Origin: Flaviramulus_B aquimarinus
GTDB lineage: Bacteria > Bacteroidota > Bacteroidia > Flavobacteriales > Flavobacteriaceae
Reading direction: 5' to 3'
Length of the DNA stretch: 64,000 nt
NCBI RefSeq assembly: GCF_039543205.1
Contig: NZ_BAABJH010000001.1
Span: 124,001 to 188,000, forward strand
In this document: one piece after another, positions 25,512 through 33,773 of the stretch
Layout: each line of letters begins with the position of its first letter
How positions within the stretch are numbered: position 1 is the stretch's first letter
Position numbers and translations under genes: made by a program
The notes under the pieces: model-generated
The model's database searches: none
What the model was told of the DNA's origin: nothing
What the model saw: the letters and a program-made list of their open reading frames with translations, nothing else

Positions 25512-26279
25512 CTAGTCAACAAGAATAGCTGCTAAAGAAATTAGTATTGATAAAGTCGATACAATTATCCCAGTGTTTGGCCCTACAGCAGAAGCGTTTA
25601 CTCTAGTTTTATTAGACTCTACATAAATAATATCATTTTGAGCCAAGTAATAATAAGGCGAACTAAAAAGATTTTTATCTGTTAAATCAATAGTTGTCGA
25701 TGTTCGTTTACCATTTTGCTCCCTGATTAAAGTTACCGTTTTCCGCTTTCCATATATGGTTAAGTCTCCAGCCTGTGCTATGGCTTCTAAAATATTTATA
25801 CGTTCGCTTTGAACACTATAACTCCCTGGATTTCTAACTTCTCCTAAAACAGACACTCTAAAATTATTAAGTCTAACGTTAACGATTGGATTATTTAAAT
25901 ACGGTAATAATTTTTTATGCAATTCATCTGTAACTTGTTTAATAGTGAGTTGGGCAACTTTAAATTTTCCCAGACCAGGAAAATTAATTTCTCCATCTGC
26001 ATTAACAATATAAGGTAATGGCCTAGCAAGATTACCTATCTGAGATTCATAAATATTAAAAGGCAAAGCAGCTTCTGGCTCGGTTGATGCCACATTAATT
26101 GTTAATATATCTCCAAACTGAATAGTGGGTTGAAAAAGCGTTATATTTTCCTCAATTTCATGACCTTTTTCATCTTGAAAGTAATTAATTTTTTTAGAAG
26201 ACTTGCACCCTATCAATAGGCTACCAACCAATAGTGTAATTAAAAATTGTTTATATGGAATGTGCTTAATTTTGAACAT
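25512..26279 (-). CDS. Wza-like polysaccharide export lipoprotein
   Basis: A lipoprotein signal peptide ends at C25 (FLITLLVGSLLIGCKSS). The Poly_export domain follows (FGDILTINVASTEPEAALPFN ... INFPGLGKFKVAQLTIKQVTDELHKKL) and then a SLBB-like domain (VSVLGEVRNPGSYSV ... ILEAIAQAGDLTIYGKRKTVTLIRE). A C-terminal hydrophobic segment (TGIIVSTLSILISLAAILVD) would form the outer-membrane helix, as in Wza. It makes the outer-membrane exit pore for the polymer. It is the first gene of the - strand export operon, preceded by a 457-bp gap that must hold its promoter. Confidence 0.92.
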   Translation of the reverse strand: MFKIKHIPYKQFLITLLVGSLLIGCKSSKKINYFQDEKGHEIEENITLFQPTIQFGDILTINVASTEPEAALPFNIYESQIGNLARPLPYIVNADGEINFPGLGKFKVAQLTIKQVTDELHKKLLPYLNNPIVNVRLNNFRVSVLGEVRNPGSYSVQSERINILEAIAQAGDLTIYGKRKTVTLIREQNGKRTSTTIDLTDKNLFSSPYYYLAQNDIIYVESNKTRVNASAVGPNTGIIVSTLSILISLAAILVD

Positions 26280-26736
26280 TATTATTATGTATTTGTTTGT
26301 ATTTAAAGCTTAATATTTCTTTTAATTGATCTAAACATTATATGTTAACTTAATGTGTTTTAAAGAACAATTTTAGTGTTTTCTAATTGCTGATTTTTTT
26401 TAACCGCTTACTTAACTAATTACTTAGAAACCTATACAACAAATATACAATCATATACATGCAACATAGACAGTATTATCCTATACATGACCAATACAAG
26501 CGATTCAGTCATCGATTAATGATCATTTTTAAGGTAAAAAATCTTACAATAATTAATCTAACTAGTTATAAACGAATTAACCTTAGATATTTATTACTAT
26601 TTTCAAGTAATATATAATTTAAGAAATAATAAATGATATTAAAGCTTTATAATGCGCATTAAATAGGATGACATGTAGAATTAACTATTCAAATATGTTA
26701 CGTGATGAATTATATTTAACTTAAAGATAAAATATG
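26280..26736. other. Intergenic leader region of the export operon
   Basis: No gene is visible in 457 very AT-rich bases. The region must hold the promoter of the wza-wzc-phyH operon. A - strand TATATTTG (complement of bases near 26441) fits the -7 consensus TAnnTTTG, but the nearest TTG upstream of it is only 14 bases away, so the pair is not convincing. The length would allow a long leader for antitermination or a second regulator site. Confidence 0.45.
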
Positions 26737-27429
26737 TTAAATAAAGTTCTTTGAATTTTTGTTTTCTGAAAACAACAGGTCTAGTATAGATAAATTTTCG
26801 AAAAATATTTCACCTTTTTGATTATATTTTTGAGTCCTGTAATTATGATATGAAATCGTAATGTTTTCATTCTCAAAAATTTCTTTATCCTTTTCTAAAT
26901 AATTGTTTGACCCACTATTTGCAATTAATTTATTTGCTTTCAACTCCTTACAAATATCTAAAATTAATCCGCTTTTCTTTCCTTCTGCATTTAATTCTGA
27001 TGCACGAACTAACTTAGTATCTATTTCTAGAAATTGGCAACATTTTGTTATAAATTCAATATTAAAATCTGATATTCTTTCCCAATCTTTTAGATACAGT
27101 TCGTTTAAAAATGCAATTTTTCTGTGCTCTTTTCCATAATTATACTGAAATATATCAAGATGCTTCTTTCTCCAATCCTGACCATTATCAATCAAAACGT
27201 CTTTAATCAAAGTTTCCGTTTTAGAAAGGTTAGTAGGAATATGAACCCAAATTTCTGATTCATCAACTTTAGATCCGGACTTTAACCTATTGCGCATATG
27301 CCAGGTTTGTTTTTTAAACTTAACATTATCTAAAAAAACAAAAACATCAGAATTCTTGATCATATTAAAGTAACCAATCCAAGGGTATAGAGTTGGCTGA
27401 GAAGCACTTAATGTTATTTGTTTATGCAA
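26737..27429 (-). CDS. WbqC-family protein
   Basis: The family signature is complete: SASQPTLYPWIGYFNMIKNSDVFVFLDNVKFKKQTWHMRNRLK at the N terminus and ENLSILDLLFSEN at the end, within 230 residues. WbqC-like proteins are found in O-antigen and glycan loci and are of unknown or amidotransferase-like function. The start must be TTG at 27429: upstream there is a stop after three codons without an ATG, and the next internal Met (residue 23) lies after the conserved QPxxxPWIGYF motif. It stands alone between two long gaps on the same strand as the export operon. Confidence 0.85.
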   Translation of the reverse strand: MHKQITLSASQPTLYPWIGYFNMIKNSDVFVFLDNVKFKKQTWHMRNRLKSGSKVDESEIWVHIPTNLSKTETLIKDVLIDNGQDWRKKHLDIFQYNYGKEHRKIAFLNELYLKDWERISDFNIEFITKCCQFLEIDTKLVRASELNAEGKKSGLILDICKELKANKLIANSGSNNYLEKDKEIFENENITISYHNYRTQKYNQKGEIFFENLSILDLLFSENKNSKNFI

Positions 27430-27940
27430 TTGACTATTTTATACTATTTATAATTAATAAAAGAAGATATACACAGATATCCTTATAAGATGCCTTAGAA
27501 AAAGTTATTAAACATTATTTGAATAGGTCATATAAGATGTTTTGTAAAGTGGCGTAGTATTTTAACCATAAAGAAAACAAGTATTTTAATTACTGTTTTA
27601 ATACTTAAAGGACTACACAAAATTAAACTAAAAGATTTAATTAAAACAATTATAGCTATAGTATTATTATCATAGTTATTTAAAACCATAATGTAACTTA
27701 CTCATAACTAATTTGAGTCCTAAAACCAAGCCCTTAGTTCTATGGTTTTACATAGGAAATACTATCTTTCTTTAACCATTATTACTATCAATTATAGATA
27801 CAAACAAAAAAAATAGTTATTTATTCAAAATGAAAGTCCAATTAGCTATTATAACAAAACCATAATATAGCCCATATACGATAAAACCCTGTTAATCATA
27901 CGATTATCAAGGTTTTTATTTGATTTGACACTATAGTTGT
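27430..27940. other. Intergenic stretch between WbqC gene and tRNA pair
   Basis: No coding region is visible in 511 very AT-rich bases. At the tRNA end it contains a terminator-like hairpin, listed separately. The remainder shows short direct repeats of AAAACCATAAT type (near 27683, 27720 and 27855) but no clear structure. Confidence 0.45.
27883..27917 (-). terminator. Probable terminator of the tRNA-Ser/tRNA-Pro transcript
   Basis: The bases form a 15-bp hairpin with two mismatches (AAAACCCTGTTAATC against GATTATCAAGGTTTT, ATAC loop). On the - strand it ends in GGGTTTTAT and lies 24 bases after the tRNA-Pro gene. Confidence 0.55.
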
Positions 27941-28014
27941 CGGGGTGGCAGGATTCGAACCTGCGACCTCCGCGTCCCAAACGCGGCGCGATAACCGGGC
28001 TACGCTACACCCCG
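27941..28014 (-). tRNA. tRNA-Pro (anticodon TGG)
   Basis: On the - strand a 74-nt cloverleaf can be drawn: acceptor CGGGGTG pairing with CACCCCG, anticodon stem CCGCG/CGCGG with loop TTTGGGA giving anticodon TGG, and a T arm with GGTTCGAATCC. CCA is not encoded. It lies 31 bases downstream of tRNA-Ser on the same strand. Confidence 0.96.
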
Positions 28015-28045
28015 AATTGATTATCTAATTTCTCATGAAAATTTG

Positions 28046-28134
28046 CGGAGAGACAGGGATTCGAACCCTGGGTACCTATTTCTAGGTACGACGATTTAGC
28101 AAACCGCTCCTTTCGGCCACTCAGGCACCTCTCC
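28046..28134 (-). tRNA. tRNA-Ser (anticodon GCT)
   Basis: On the - strand an 89-nt class II tRNA is visible: acceptor GGAGAGG with TCTCTCC, D arm CCTGAGTGGCCGAAAGG, anticodon loop TTGCTAA with anticodon GCT, a long variable arm (GTACCTAGAAATAGGTAC), and T arm CAGGGTTCGAATCCCTG. CCA is not encoded. Confidence 0.96.
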
Positions 28135-28233
28135 ATTATTTTTTATTTGAACAACACATTTAATTTAAATGCGGATGCAAATTTAGTTTTTCATCTTAAA
28201 GAACACAAACATTTTCTGCGTTTTTTTTATATT

Positions 28234-30288
28234 TTATTCGGGGTATTCTATACGCAAATGATAAATATTTGCAAGCTTGTGTTTTAGCACTTTTTTAATA
28301 GATTGAATTTCTTTAAAAGTAATATTCGCATTTAAAAATTGGCCTTCTTCTATTTGCTTATTTATAATACTTTCTACAAAAGTTTCAATTTTTGTAGATG
28401 TAGGTTCTTTTAGACTTTTAGAAGCAGCTTCAATGCTATCACACATCATTAAAATAGCAGTTTCTTTACTAAATGGCTTTGGACCAGGATAACAAAAATC
28501 TAATTTATCGACCTCACTATCTGGAAAATCCTTTTTTTCTTGCACATAAAAAAAATAGACAATACTTGTACCATGATGTGTTCTTATAAAATCAATGACC
28601 CTATCTGGCAAATTATTTTTTCTAGCTATTTCAATACCATTTATAACATGGTCCGTAATTATTCGAGCGCTTTCTTTAGAAGATAATTCGTCATGAGGAT
28701 TAATGCCTGTAGACTGATTTTCGGTATAATATGTTGGGTTTTTCATTTTACCAATATCATGATATAGTGCACCTACCCTAACCAACATGGCATTAGCCCC
28801 TATTTCATTAGCTGATGCTTCAGCAAGATTAGCTACATTTAATGAATGGTGAAATGTTCCTGGCGCCTTATTTGACAACTCTTTAAGAAGCTTTGAATTT
28901 GTATCTGACAATTCCAAAAGCGAAACATCTGAAACCAATCCAAAAAGTTTTTCATAAGCATAAATTAAAGGTTGCACAAACAACGTCGCTAATCCACATA
29001 AGATAAACCATATAAATGTTTCCCATTTAAGTGTATCTAAACTACCCTCATGTATAACAAAAAAAGCAAAGTAGGCTATAATATAAATAAGCGTTATCTG
29101 CCCTACAGATATAAATAAATTGGCACGTTTGTATAATTCAGAAACGGTCAATATCGTTACAATTCCTGCAATAATTTGAAGAAACATATATTCATAACTA
29201 TTAGGTACAATAAAACCTAACAAAAGTACTGTGAGTACATGCGCAAACAAACCTAATCTAGCATCAAAAAAGGCTTTAAATACTAGCGGTAAAATACATA
29301 TTGGAACAATATAAATATACTTAGAATCGTAATTCACAACAAGGGTTGTGATAAAAATCATTAGAGAAACATTAAAGAAAATAAAAGTCACTTTAGTATT
29401 ATTATCAAAAACATTCGCTCTATATTTTCTTAAAAACAACAGCAACATGAGCAAAGCTAAAGCAACCAACAGTGTATAAGCAAATAATACCCAATTATAA
29501 TTAGACTCGCTCCATACTTGCGATTCGTACTCAGCTTGTAAAGATTTTAAAATGATATACTTATCACCTTCAACAACCTCTCCTTTTGAGACAATCAATG
29601 TTTCTTTTGCAACACTACCTCTAGTATATGATATTTTTGCAAATTCATCTTTTAAAACCTTATCCGTAAATGACTTGTTAAATATGATATTAGGCTCTAT
29701 AATATCAAAAAACAAAGCCACAAAGTTTTCTTTATACTCAGATAAATCATTATTAACCAAAACTTTATCTATTACAGAAGTAACATCACCTTGCTTTATT
29801 AAATTAGCAAAATAAGCATCTTTCTTTTTTTCCCTACCATCAAGTAAAGCAACTGCTTTATCTTTCGAAAAATTATAATTTTCACTTAAAATCCCAAATG
29901 CATATAATTCTGAAATAATAGAATCTCCAACATTTTGTAAAGTATTTAATTTGATTTTGGGAATAGAATCAGAAAATGCATTCTTGAATTGCACCTCATA
30001 AGCACTTTTTACCTCATTTTCAATTGTATTGTCTATATCAAAATATAAAACAGAATTATCGGTAAGATTCTTTTTTTCTAAAGTAATTTCTGCATCCGTT
30101 TTTTTAATCGCAAAATCAAAAGGAGCCTGTAAGTTTTCTGATTGCCAAGGCTTACCTTTTTCAAAATTGTACTTAAACTTTCCGCTTTTTGGAAACAAAA
30201 AAACAATTAAGAATGTGGTGCAAATAAATAATAGTCCTTTGTAAATTAAGGAATGGTTTTTATATAGTTTGTTTATAAAGTCTTTCAT
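28234..30288 (-). CDS. 7TM-HD family membrane protein (PgpH-like c-di-AMP phosphodiesterase)
   Basis: The order of domains is: membrane helix near the N terminus (about 16-34), a large extracytoplasmic 7TMR-HDED-like domain, seven membrane helices (about 265-470), and a cytoplasmic HD domain. The HD domain holds HHSLNVANLAE, LYHDIGKMKNP (HD at about 510), DHVINGIEIA and FIRTHHGTSIVYFFY, so all metal ligands are present. PgpH proteins of this family hydrolyse c-di-AMP. The length of 684 residues fits the family. It lies upstream of the tRNA pair on the same strand and is divergent from the thiolase gene. Confidence 0.9.
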   Translation of the reverse strand: MKDFINKLYKNHSLIYKGLLFICTTFLIVFLFPKSGKFKYNFEKGKPWQSENLQAPFDFAIKKTDAEITLEKKNLTDNSVLYFDIDNTIENEVKSAYEVQFKNAFSDSIPKIKLNTLQNVGDSIISELYAFGILSENYNFSKDKAVALLDGREKKKDAYFANLIKQGDVTSVIDKVLVNNDLSEYKENFVALFFDIIEPNIIFNKSFTDKVLKDEFAKISYTRGSVAKETLIVSKGEVVEGDKYIILKSLQAEYESQVWSESNYNWVLFAYTLLVALALLMLLLFLRKYRANVFDNNTKVTFIFFNVSLMIFITTLVVNYDSKYIYIVPICILPLVFKAFFDARLGLFAHVLTVLLLGFIVPNSYEYMFLQIIAGIVTILTVSELYKRANLFISVGQITLIYIIAYFAFFVIHEGSLDTLKWETFIWFILCGLATLFVQPLIYAYEKLFGLVSDVSLLELSDTNSKLLKELSNKAPGTFHHSLNVANLAEASANEIGANAMLVRVGALYHDIGKMKNPTYYTENQSTGINPHDELSSKESARIITDHVINGIEIARKNNLPDRVIDFIRTHHGTSIVYFFYVQEKKDFPDSEVDKLDFCYPGPKPFSKETAILMMCDSIEAASKSLKEPTSTKIETFVESIINKQIEEGQFLNANITFKEIQSIKKVLKHKLANIYHLRIEYPE

Positions 30289-30456
30289 GTATTTATATGC
30301 ATTCCTTTTTATTTGTTACATCTGTCTGTAAGCTATGACATCATTTAATCATAGACTAGATAGACTAGAATACCAAATTTAGGTACAGATATTTTATTTA
30401 GAAATCAAATGTAATAAAATTATAAGCTTTTACCGTTTTTTATAATAAAGGAATCA

Positions 30457-30488
30457 TTGAAATTTCTTCTAAAAAATCGTTATTTTCG
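30457..30488 (+). promoter_or_regulatory. Candidate Bacteroidota-type promoter for the thiolase gene
   Basis: TTG at 30457-30459 is followed after 21 bases by TATTTTCG at 30481-30488, close to the TTTG-N17-23-TAnnTTTG consensus. The start codon lies 27 bases further on. Confidence 0.45.
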
Positions 30489-30515
30489 CAAGTAGTAAAC
30501 TAAAAAGTCATATTG

Positions 30516-31694
30516 ATGAAAAAAGAAGTTGTCATTGTTTCTGCTGTAAGAACTCCTATAGGTAGTTTTATGGGTGCTTTATCAACTATTTCAGCGCCTA
30601 AATTAGGTGCTATAGCCATAAAAGGCGCATTGAATAAAATAAACTTAAAACCTGAGCTTGTTGAAGAAGTTTTAATGGGCAATGTGGTACAAGCTGGAAC
30701 TGGACAAGCACCAGCTAGACAAGCGGCCATTTATGCTGGTATACCCAACACAGTACCTTGCACGACAATAAATAAAGTATGTGCATCTGGAATGAAAGCT
30801 GTTATGCAAGCAGCTCAAGCTATTACCCTTGGAGATGCTGAAATTGTTGTTGCAGGAGGGATGGAAAACATGAGTTTGATTCCGCATTATTTATATGCTA
30901 GAACTGGAACTAAATTTGGGCCTAGCACATTAATTGACGGTATGCAAAAAGATGGCTTGGTTGATGCTTATGACCAAAATGCTATGGGTGTTTGTGCTGA
31001 TGCATGCGCAAGTAAATATGAGTTTTCAAGAGAAGATCAAGATACTTACGCTATTCAATCCTATAATCGTTCTGCTGCTGCTTGGGACGCAGGCAAATTT
31101 GACCATGAAATTGTTCCTGTTGAAGTTCCTCAACGACGAGGTGAGCCAATTACCGTTTCTAAAGATGAAGAGTTTACGAATGTTAGAATGGATAAAATTC
31201 CTCAATTACGCCCAGCCTTTACCAAAAATGGCACCGTAACTGCAGCAAACGCATCAACAATCAATGATGGTGCCGGTGCTATGGTTTTAATGAGCAAAGA
31301 AAAAGCAGATGAGTTAGGACTAAAACCTTTAGCAACCATAAAAAGTTATGCTGATGCTGCTCACGAACCAGAATGGTTTACAACAGCTCCAGCAAAGGCC
31401 TTGCCTAAAGCCTTGAATAAAGCTGGAATAACAAAAGATGACGTTGATTTTTTTGAGTTTAACGAAGCATTTTCGGTAGTTGGATTAGCGAATATGAAAA
31501 TTTTAGGATTAAACGATAAGAACGTAAATGTAAATGGTGGCGCTGTTTCTTTAGGCCATCCATTAGGTTGTTCTGGAGTTAGAATTATAATCACTTTATT
31601 AAACGTATTAGAACAAAATAATTCTAAAATTGGTGCAGCTGCTATTTGCAATGGCGGCGGAGGTGCATCTGCAATTATTATTGAACGCAATTAG
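30516..31694 (+). CDS. Acetyl-CoA C-acetyltransferase (thiolase)
   Basis: The 392-residue protein is a full-length thiolase. It shows the nucleophilic cysteine C89 in NKVCASGMKAV, the GGMENMS motif, NEAFSVVGLAN, the catalytic His in GGAVSLGHPLGCSGVR and the second Cys in AAICNGGGGASA. It joins or cleaves acetyl units on CoA in fatty acid breakdown or ketone body/isoprenoid supply. ATG at 30516 is used instead of a TTG one codon earlier, because it gives the normal MKKEVVIVSAVRTPIG start. The NlpC/P60 gene follows after nine bases. Confidence 0.95.
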   Translation: MKKEVVIVSAVRTPIGSFMGALSTISAPKLGAIAIKGALNKINLKPELVEEVLMGNVVQAGTGQAPARQAAIYAGIPNTVPCTTINKVCASGMKAVMQAAQAITLGDAEIVVAGGMENMSLIPHYLYARTGTKFGPSTLIDGMQKDGLVDAYDQNAMGVCADACASKYEFSREDQDTYAIQSYNRSAAAWDAGKFDHEIVPVEVPQRRGEPITVSKDEEFTNVRMDKIPQLRPAFTKNGTVTAANASTINDGAGAMVLMSKEKADELGLKPLATIKSYADAAHEPEWFTTAPAKALPKALNKAGITKDDVDFFEFNEAFSVVGLANMKILGLNDKNVNVNGGAVSLGHPLGCSGVRIIITLLNVLEQNNSKIGAAAICNGGGGASAIIIERN

Positions 31695-31703
31695 GTTTTT
31701 TTA

Positions 31704-32453
31704 ATGCAATACGGAATTTGTAATTTAAGCATTGTACCCCTTAGAAACGAACCTGCTGATACCAGTGAATTGGTATCACAAGTGCTTTATGGTGAAGTTT
31801 TTAAAATATTAGAACAAAGAAAAAACTGGAGTAAAATAAGACTTGCTTTTGATACTTATGAGGGTTGGGTGGATAATAAGCAATATTTAGAAATTAATGA
31901 AACCCAATACAAATCCTTACATAAAGAAGCACCTAAACTCTCTTTAGACTTAGTCGAATTTATTCAAGATAAAAGAGAACAACTGTACCCTATTGTATTG
32001 GGGTCTACATTAAATGGTCTTTCACTTTTAGACCATAGACATGATGGTGATTCCATTAAAGCTAAAAATGCTAAAGAACATATTATACAAACCGCTTTTT
32101 TATATTTAAATACACCGTATTTATGGGGTGGAAAAACACCTTTTGGTATTGACTGTTCTGGCTTTACCCAAATGGTCTATAAGCTTAACGGTTATAAATT
32201 GTTACGTGATGCCTCACAACAAGCTACACAAGGTGAAGCTTTAAGTTTTATTGAAGAAAGTGAGCCTGGCGATTTAGCGTTTTTTGATAACAGTGAAGGT
32301 ACCATTACCCATGTGGGTATTATTATGAAAGATAATTATATTATTCATGCTCATGGCAAGGTTAGAATTGATAGGTTAGACCATTCTGGAATATATAATG
32401 TAGATAAAAAAATACATACACATAAGCTACGTGTCATTAAAAAAGTCATATAA
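31704..32453 (+). CDS. NlpC/P60-family cell-wall peptidase with SH3-like domain
   Basis: The N-terminal half contains a bacterial SH3-like part (IVPLRNEPADTSELVSQVLYGEVFKILEQRKNWSKIRL ... GWVDNKQY). The C-terminal half is NlpC/P60: LNTPYLWGGKTPFGIDCSGFTQMVY with catalytic Cys about 150, GDLAFFDNSEGTITHVGII with His about 202, and YIIHAHGKVRID. The closest known relatives are YkfC-like gamma-D-glutamyl-L-diamino acid endopeptidases. There is no signal peptide, so it probably recycles murein peptides in the cytoplasm. Its last codons lie inside a 28-bp palindrome that acts as terminator. Confidence 0.9.
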   Translation: MQYGICNLSIVPLRNEPADTSELVSQVLYGEVFKILEQRKNWSKIRLAFDTYEGWVDNKQYLEINETQYKSLHKEAPKLSLDLVEFIQDKREQLYPIVLGSTLNGLSLLDHRHDGDSIKAKNAKEHIIQTAFLYLNTPYLWGGKTPFGIDCSGFTQMVYKLNGYKLLRDASQQATQGEALSFIEESEPGDLAFFDNSEGTITHVGIIMKDNYIIHAHGKVRIDRLDHSGIYNVDKKIHTHKLRVIKKVI

Positions 32454-32495
32454 AAAAAGCTACATATTGTAGCTTTTTTTATATGACTTTTTTAA
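32437..32495. terminator. Very long perfect palindrome, bidirectional terminator
   Basis: Two 28-base arms are exact reverse complements around a 3-base TAT loop. The core GCTACA-TAT-TGTAGC is flanked by A7 and T7, then GTCATAT/ATATGAC and A6/T6 stretches. The left arm includes the last codons and the TAA of the NlpC/P60 gene; the right arm lies 16 bases before the stop of the convergent TPR gene. Confidence 0.9.
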
Positions 32496-32510
32496 ACGTT
32501 ATAAGTTTAG

Positions 32511-33755
32511 TTATTCAGTTAAAGCATCAACCTTTTCTTTTAAACTCTTATACTTTTCTGTTTCTCCTAAAACACTATAAATATTCATTAGTGTTTGAGC
32601 TGCACTAATGCTTTCAGGATTTATTTCAAGAGCTTTTGTTAAATATGGAACTGCATTTTTATAAATATTTTGACGTTCCTCTCTCAACTCATCATAACGC
32701 TTATCATCAGCTTTAGAAGTTCCTAAACCGTTCATTTCTTCAATTAGAGCTTCTTCTTCACCCAAAACTAAAGCAGCCATGTTTATATAAGCATTAATAT
32801 ATGTAGGATCTAATTCTATAGCTTTGTTATAGTATTTTTTTGCACCATCCATATCTTTAGATTCTGCTGCTATAACACCTAAATTATATTGTAATTCAGG
32901 ATTAGTTGGATCCATTTCTGTTGCTTTTTGCAAAAGACTTTTAAATTCTTCTGTATTACCCATTTTATAGTGTACGTTAGCTTCAGAAAGAATTAAATTA
33001 ATATCATTAGGACTTTCTGCTCTTGCTTCTTTCATAGCAGCAATAGCTTTTTCATTATCGCCTTGGCTAACATAAATTAATGCTACATTTTTAACAATTT
33101 CTGGCTTTTTAGAATCTGTTAAACGCTCTCCTGGGTTTACGTGACTTTTACCTTTAACATATAAATCACGCGTGTTTTTGTCTAAAACTTCTTCTTTTCC
33201 TGTTTCTGAATTTGTAGCGAAATATTGTTTTGTAACACCTGTATACCCTAAATCCTTAAGTTCTTCATACAACACTAAAGCTCTATCGTACTCCTTTACA
33301 TTTACTGCGGTTGCAGCTGCATAATAAAGAAACAAAGTGTCTTTTTCGGCAACTCTATAAGAGCTCTCAAAATATTTAGAAGCATTGGAATAATCTTTCT
33401 TTTCGTAAGCTGCATTTCCTTTTGTTAGTAATCCATTAGATATGGTTTGCTTTAAAGCGTTAATTTCAGAACCATAGTTGCTTTCTGCTTTAGATAAGCT
33501 TTCTAATACAGTTTTAATATCTGCATCGGCTCCTTTTCCATTTGCATATAACGCTTGTCCTTTTAAATAATAGAATTTAGCCTTGGTTTTATCATCCATT
33601 GCAGACATTAAGCTTTCTGCTTGTGTTAATGCTGCTTTAGCTTCAGCAAAATTGTTGTTTTTAATAGCTTTTTCTACAACTTTTAATTCCTTTTTTTGCG
33701 CAAATGAAAATGCACTTATTGAGAATGCCAAAGCTATGATTAATTGTTTTTTCAT
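32511..33755 (-). CDS. Secreted tetratricopeptide-repeat protein
   Basis: A signal peptide is seen (KKQLIIALAFSISAFSFAQ, cleavage probably after residue 19). The remaining 395 residues are helical TPR units, for example AEANYHYKMGNTEEFKSLLQKATEMDPTNPEL-like segments ending in YNLGVIAAESKDMDGAKKYYNKAIELDPTYINAYINMAAL (about 290-330), and a last unit after AVPYLTKALEINPESISA. TPR arrays mediate protein binding, here in the periplasm. It follows gyrA on the same strand by 18 bases, so the two are probably cotranscribed. The partner is unknown. Confidence 0.87.
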   Translation of the reverse strand: MKKQLIIALAFSISAFSFAQKKELKVVEKAIKNNNFAEAKAALTQAESLMSAMDDKTKAKFYYLKGQALYANGKGADADIKTVLESLSKAESNYGSEINALKQTISNGLLTKGNAAYEKKDYSNASKYFESSYRVAEKDTLFLYYAAATAVNVKEYDRALVLYEELKDLGYTGVTKQYFATNSETGKEEVLDKNTRDLYVKGKSHVNPGERLTDSKKPEIVKNVALIYVSQGDNEKAIAAMKEARAESPNDINLILSEANVHYKMGNTEEFKSLLQKATEMDPTNPELQYNLGVIAAESKDMDGAKKYYNKAIELDPTYINAYINMAALVLGEEEALIEEMNGLGTSKADDKRYDELREERQNIYKNAVPYLTKALEINPESISAAQTLMNIYSVLGETEKYKSLKEKVDALTE

Positions 33756-33773
33756 TTTAAAATTATATTAGGT

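Noticed and set aside
26430..26465. TATATTTG as -7 element for the wza-wzc operon
   Set aside because: The -7 match is good, but the possible -33 TTG is only 14 bases away. In AT-rich DNA a lone 8-mer match is expected by chance.
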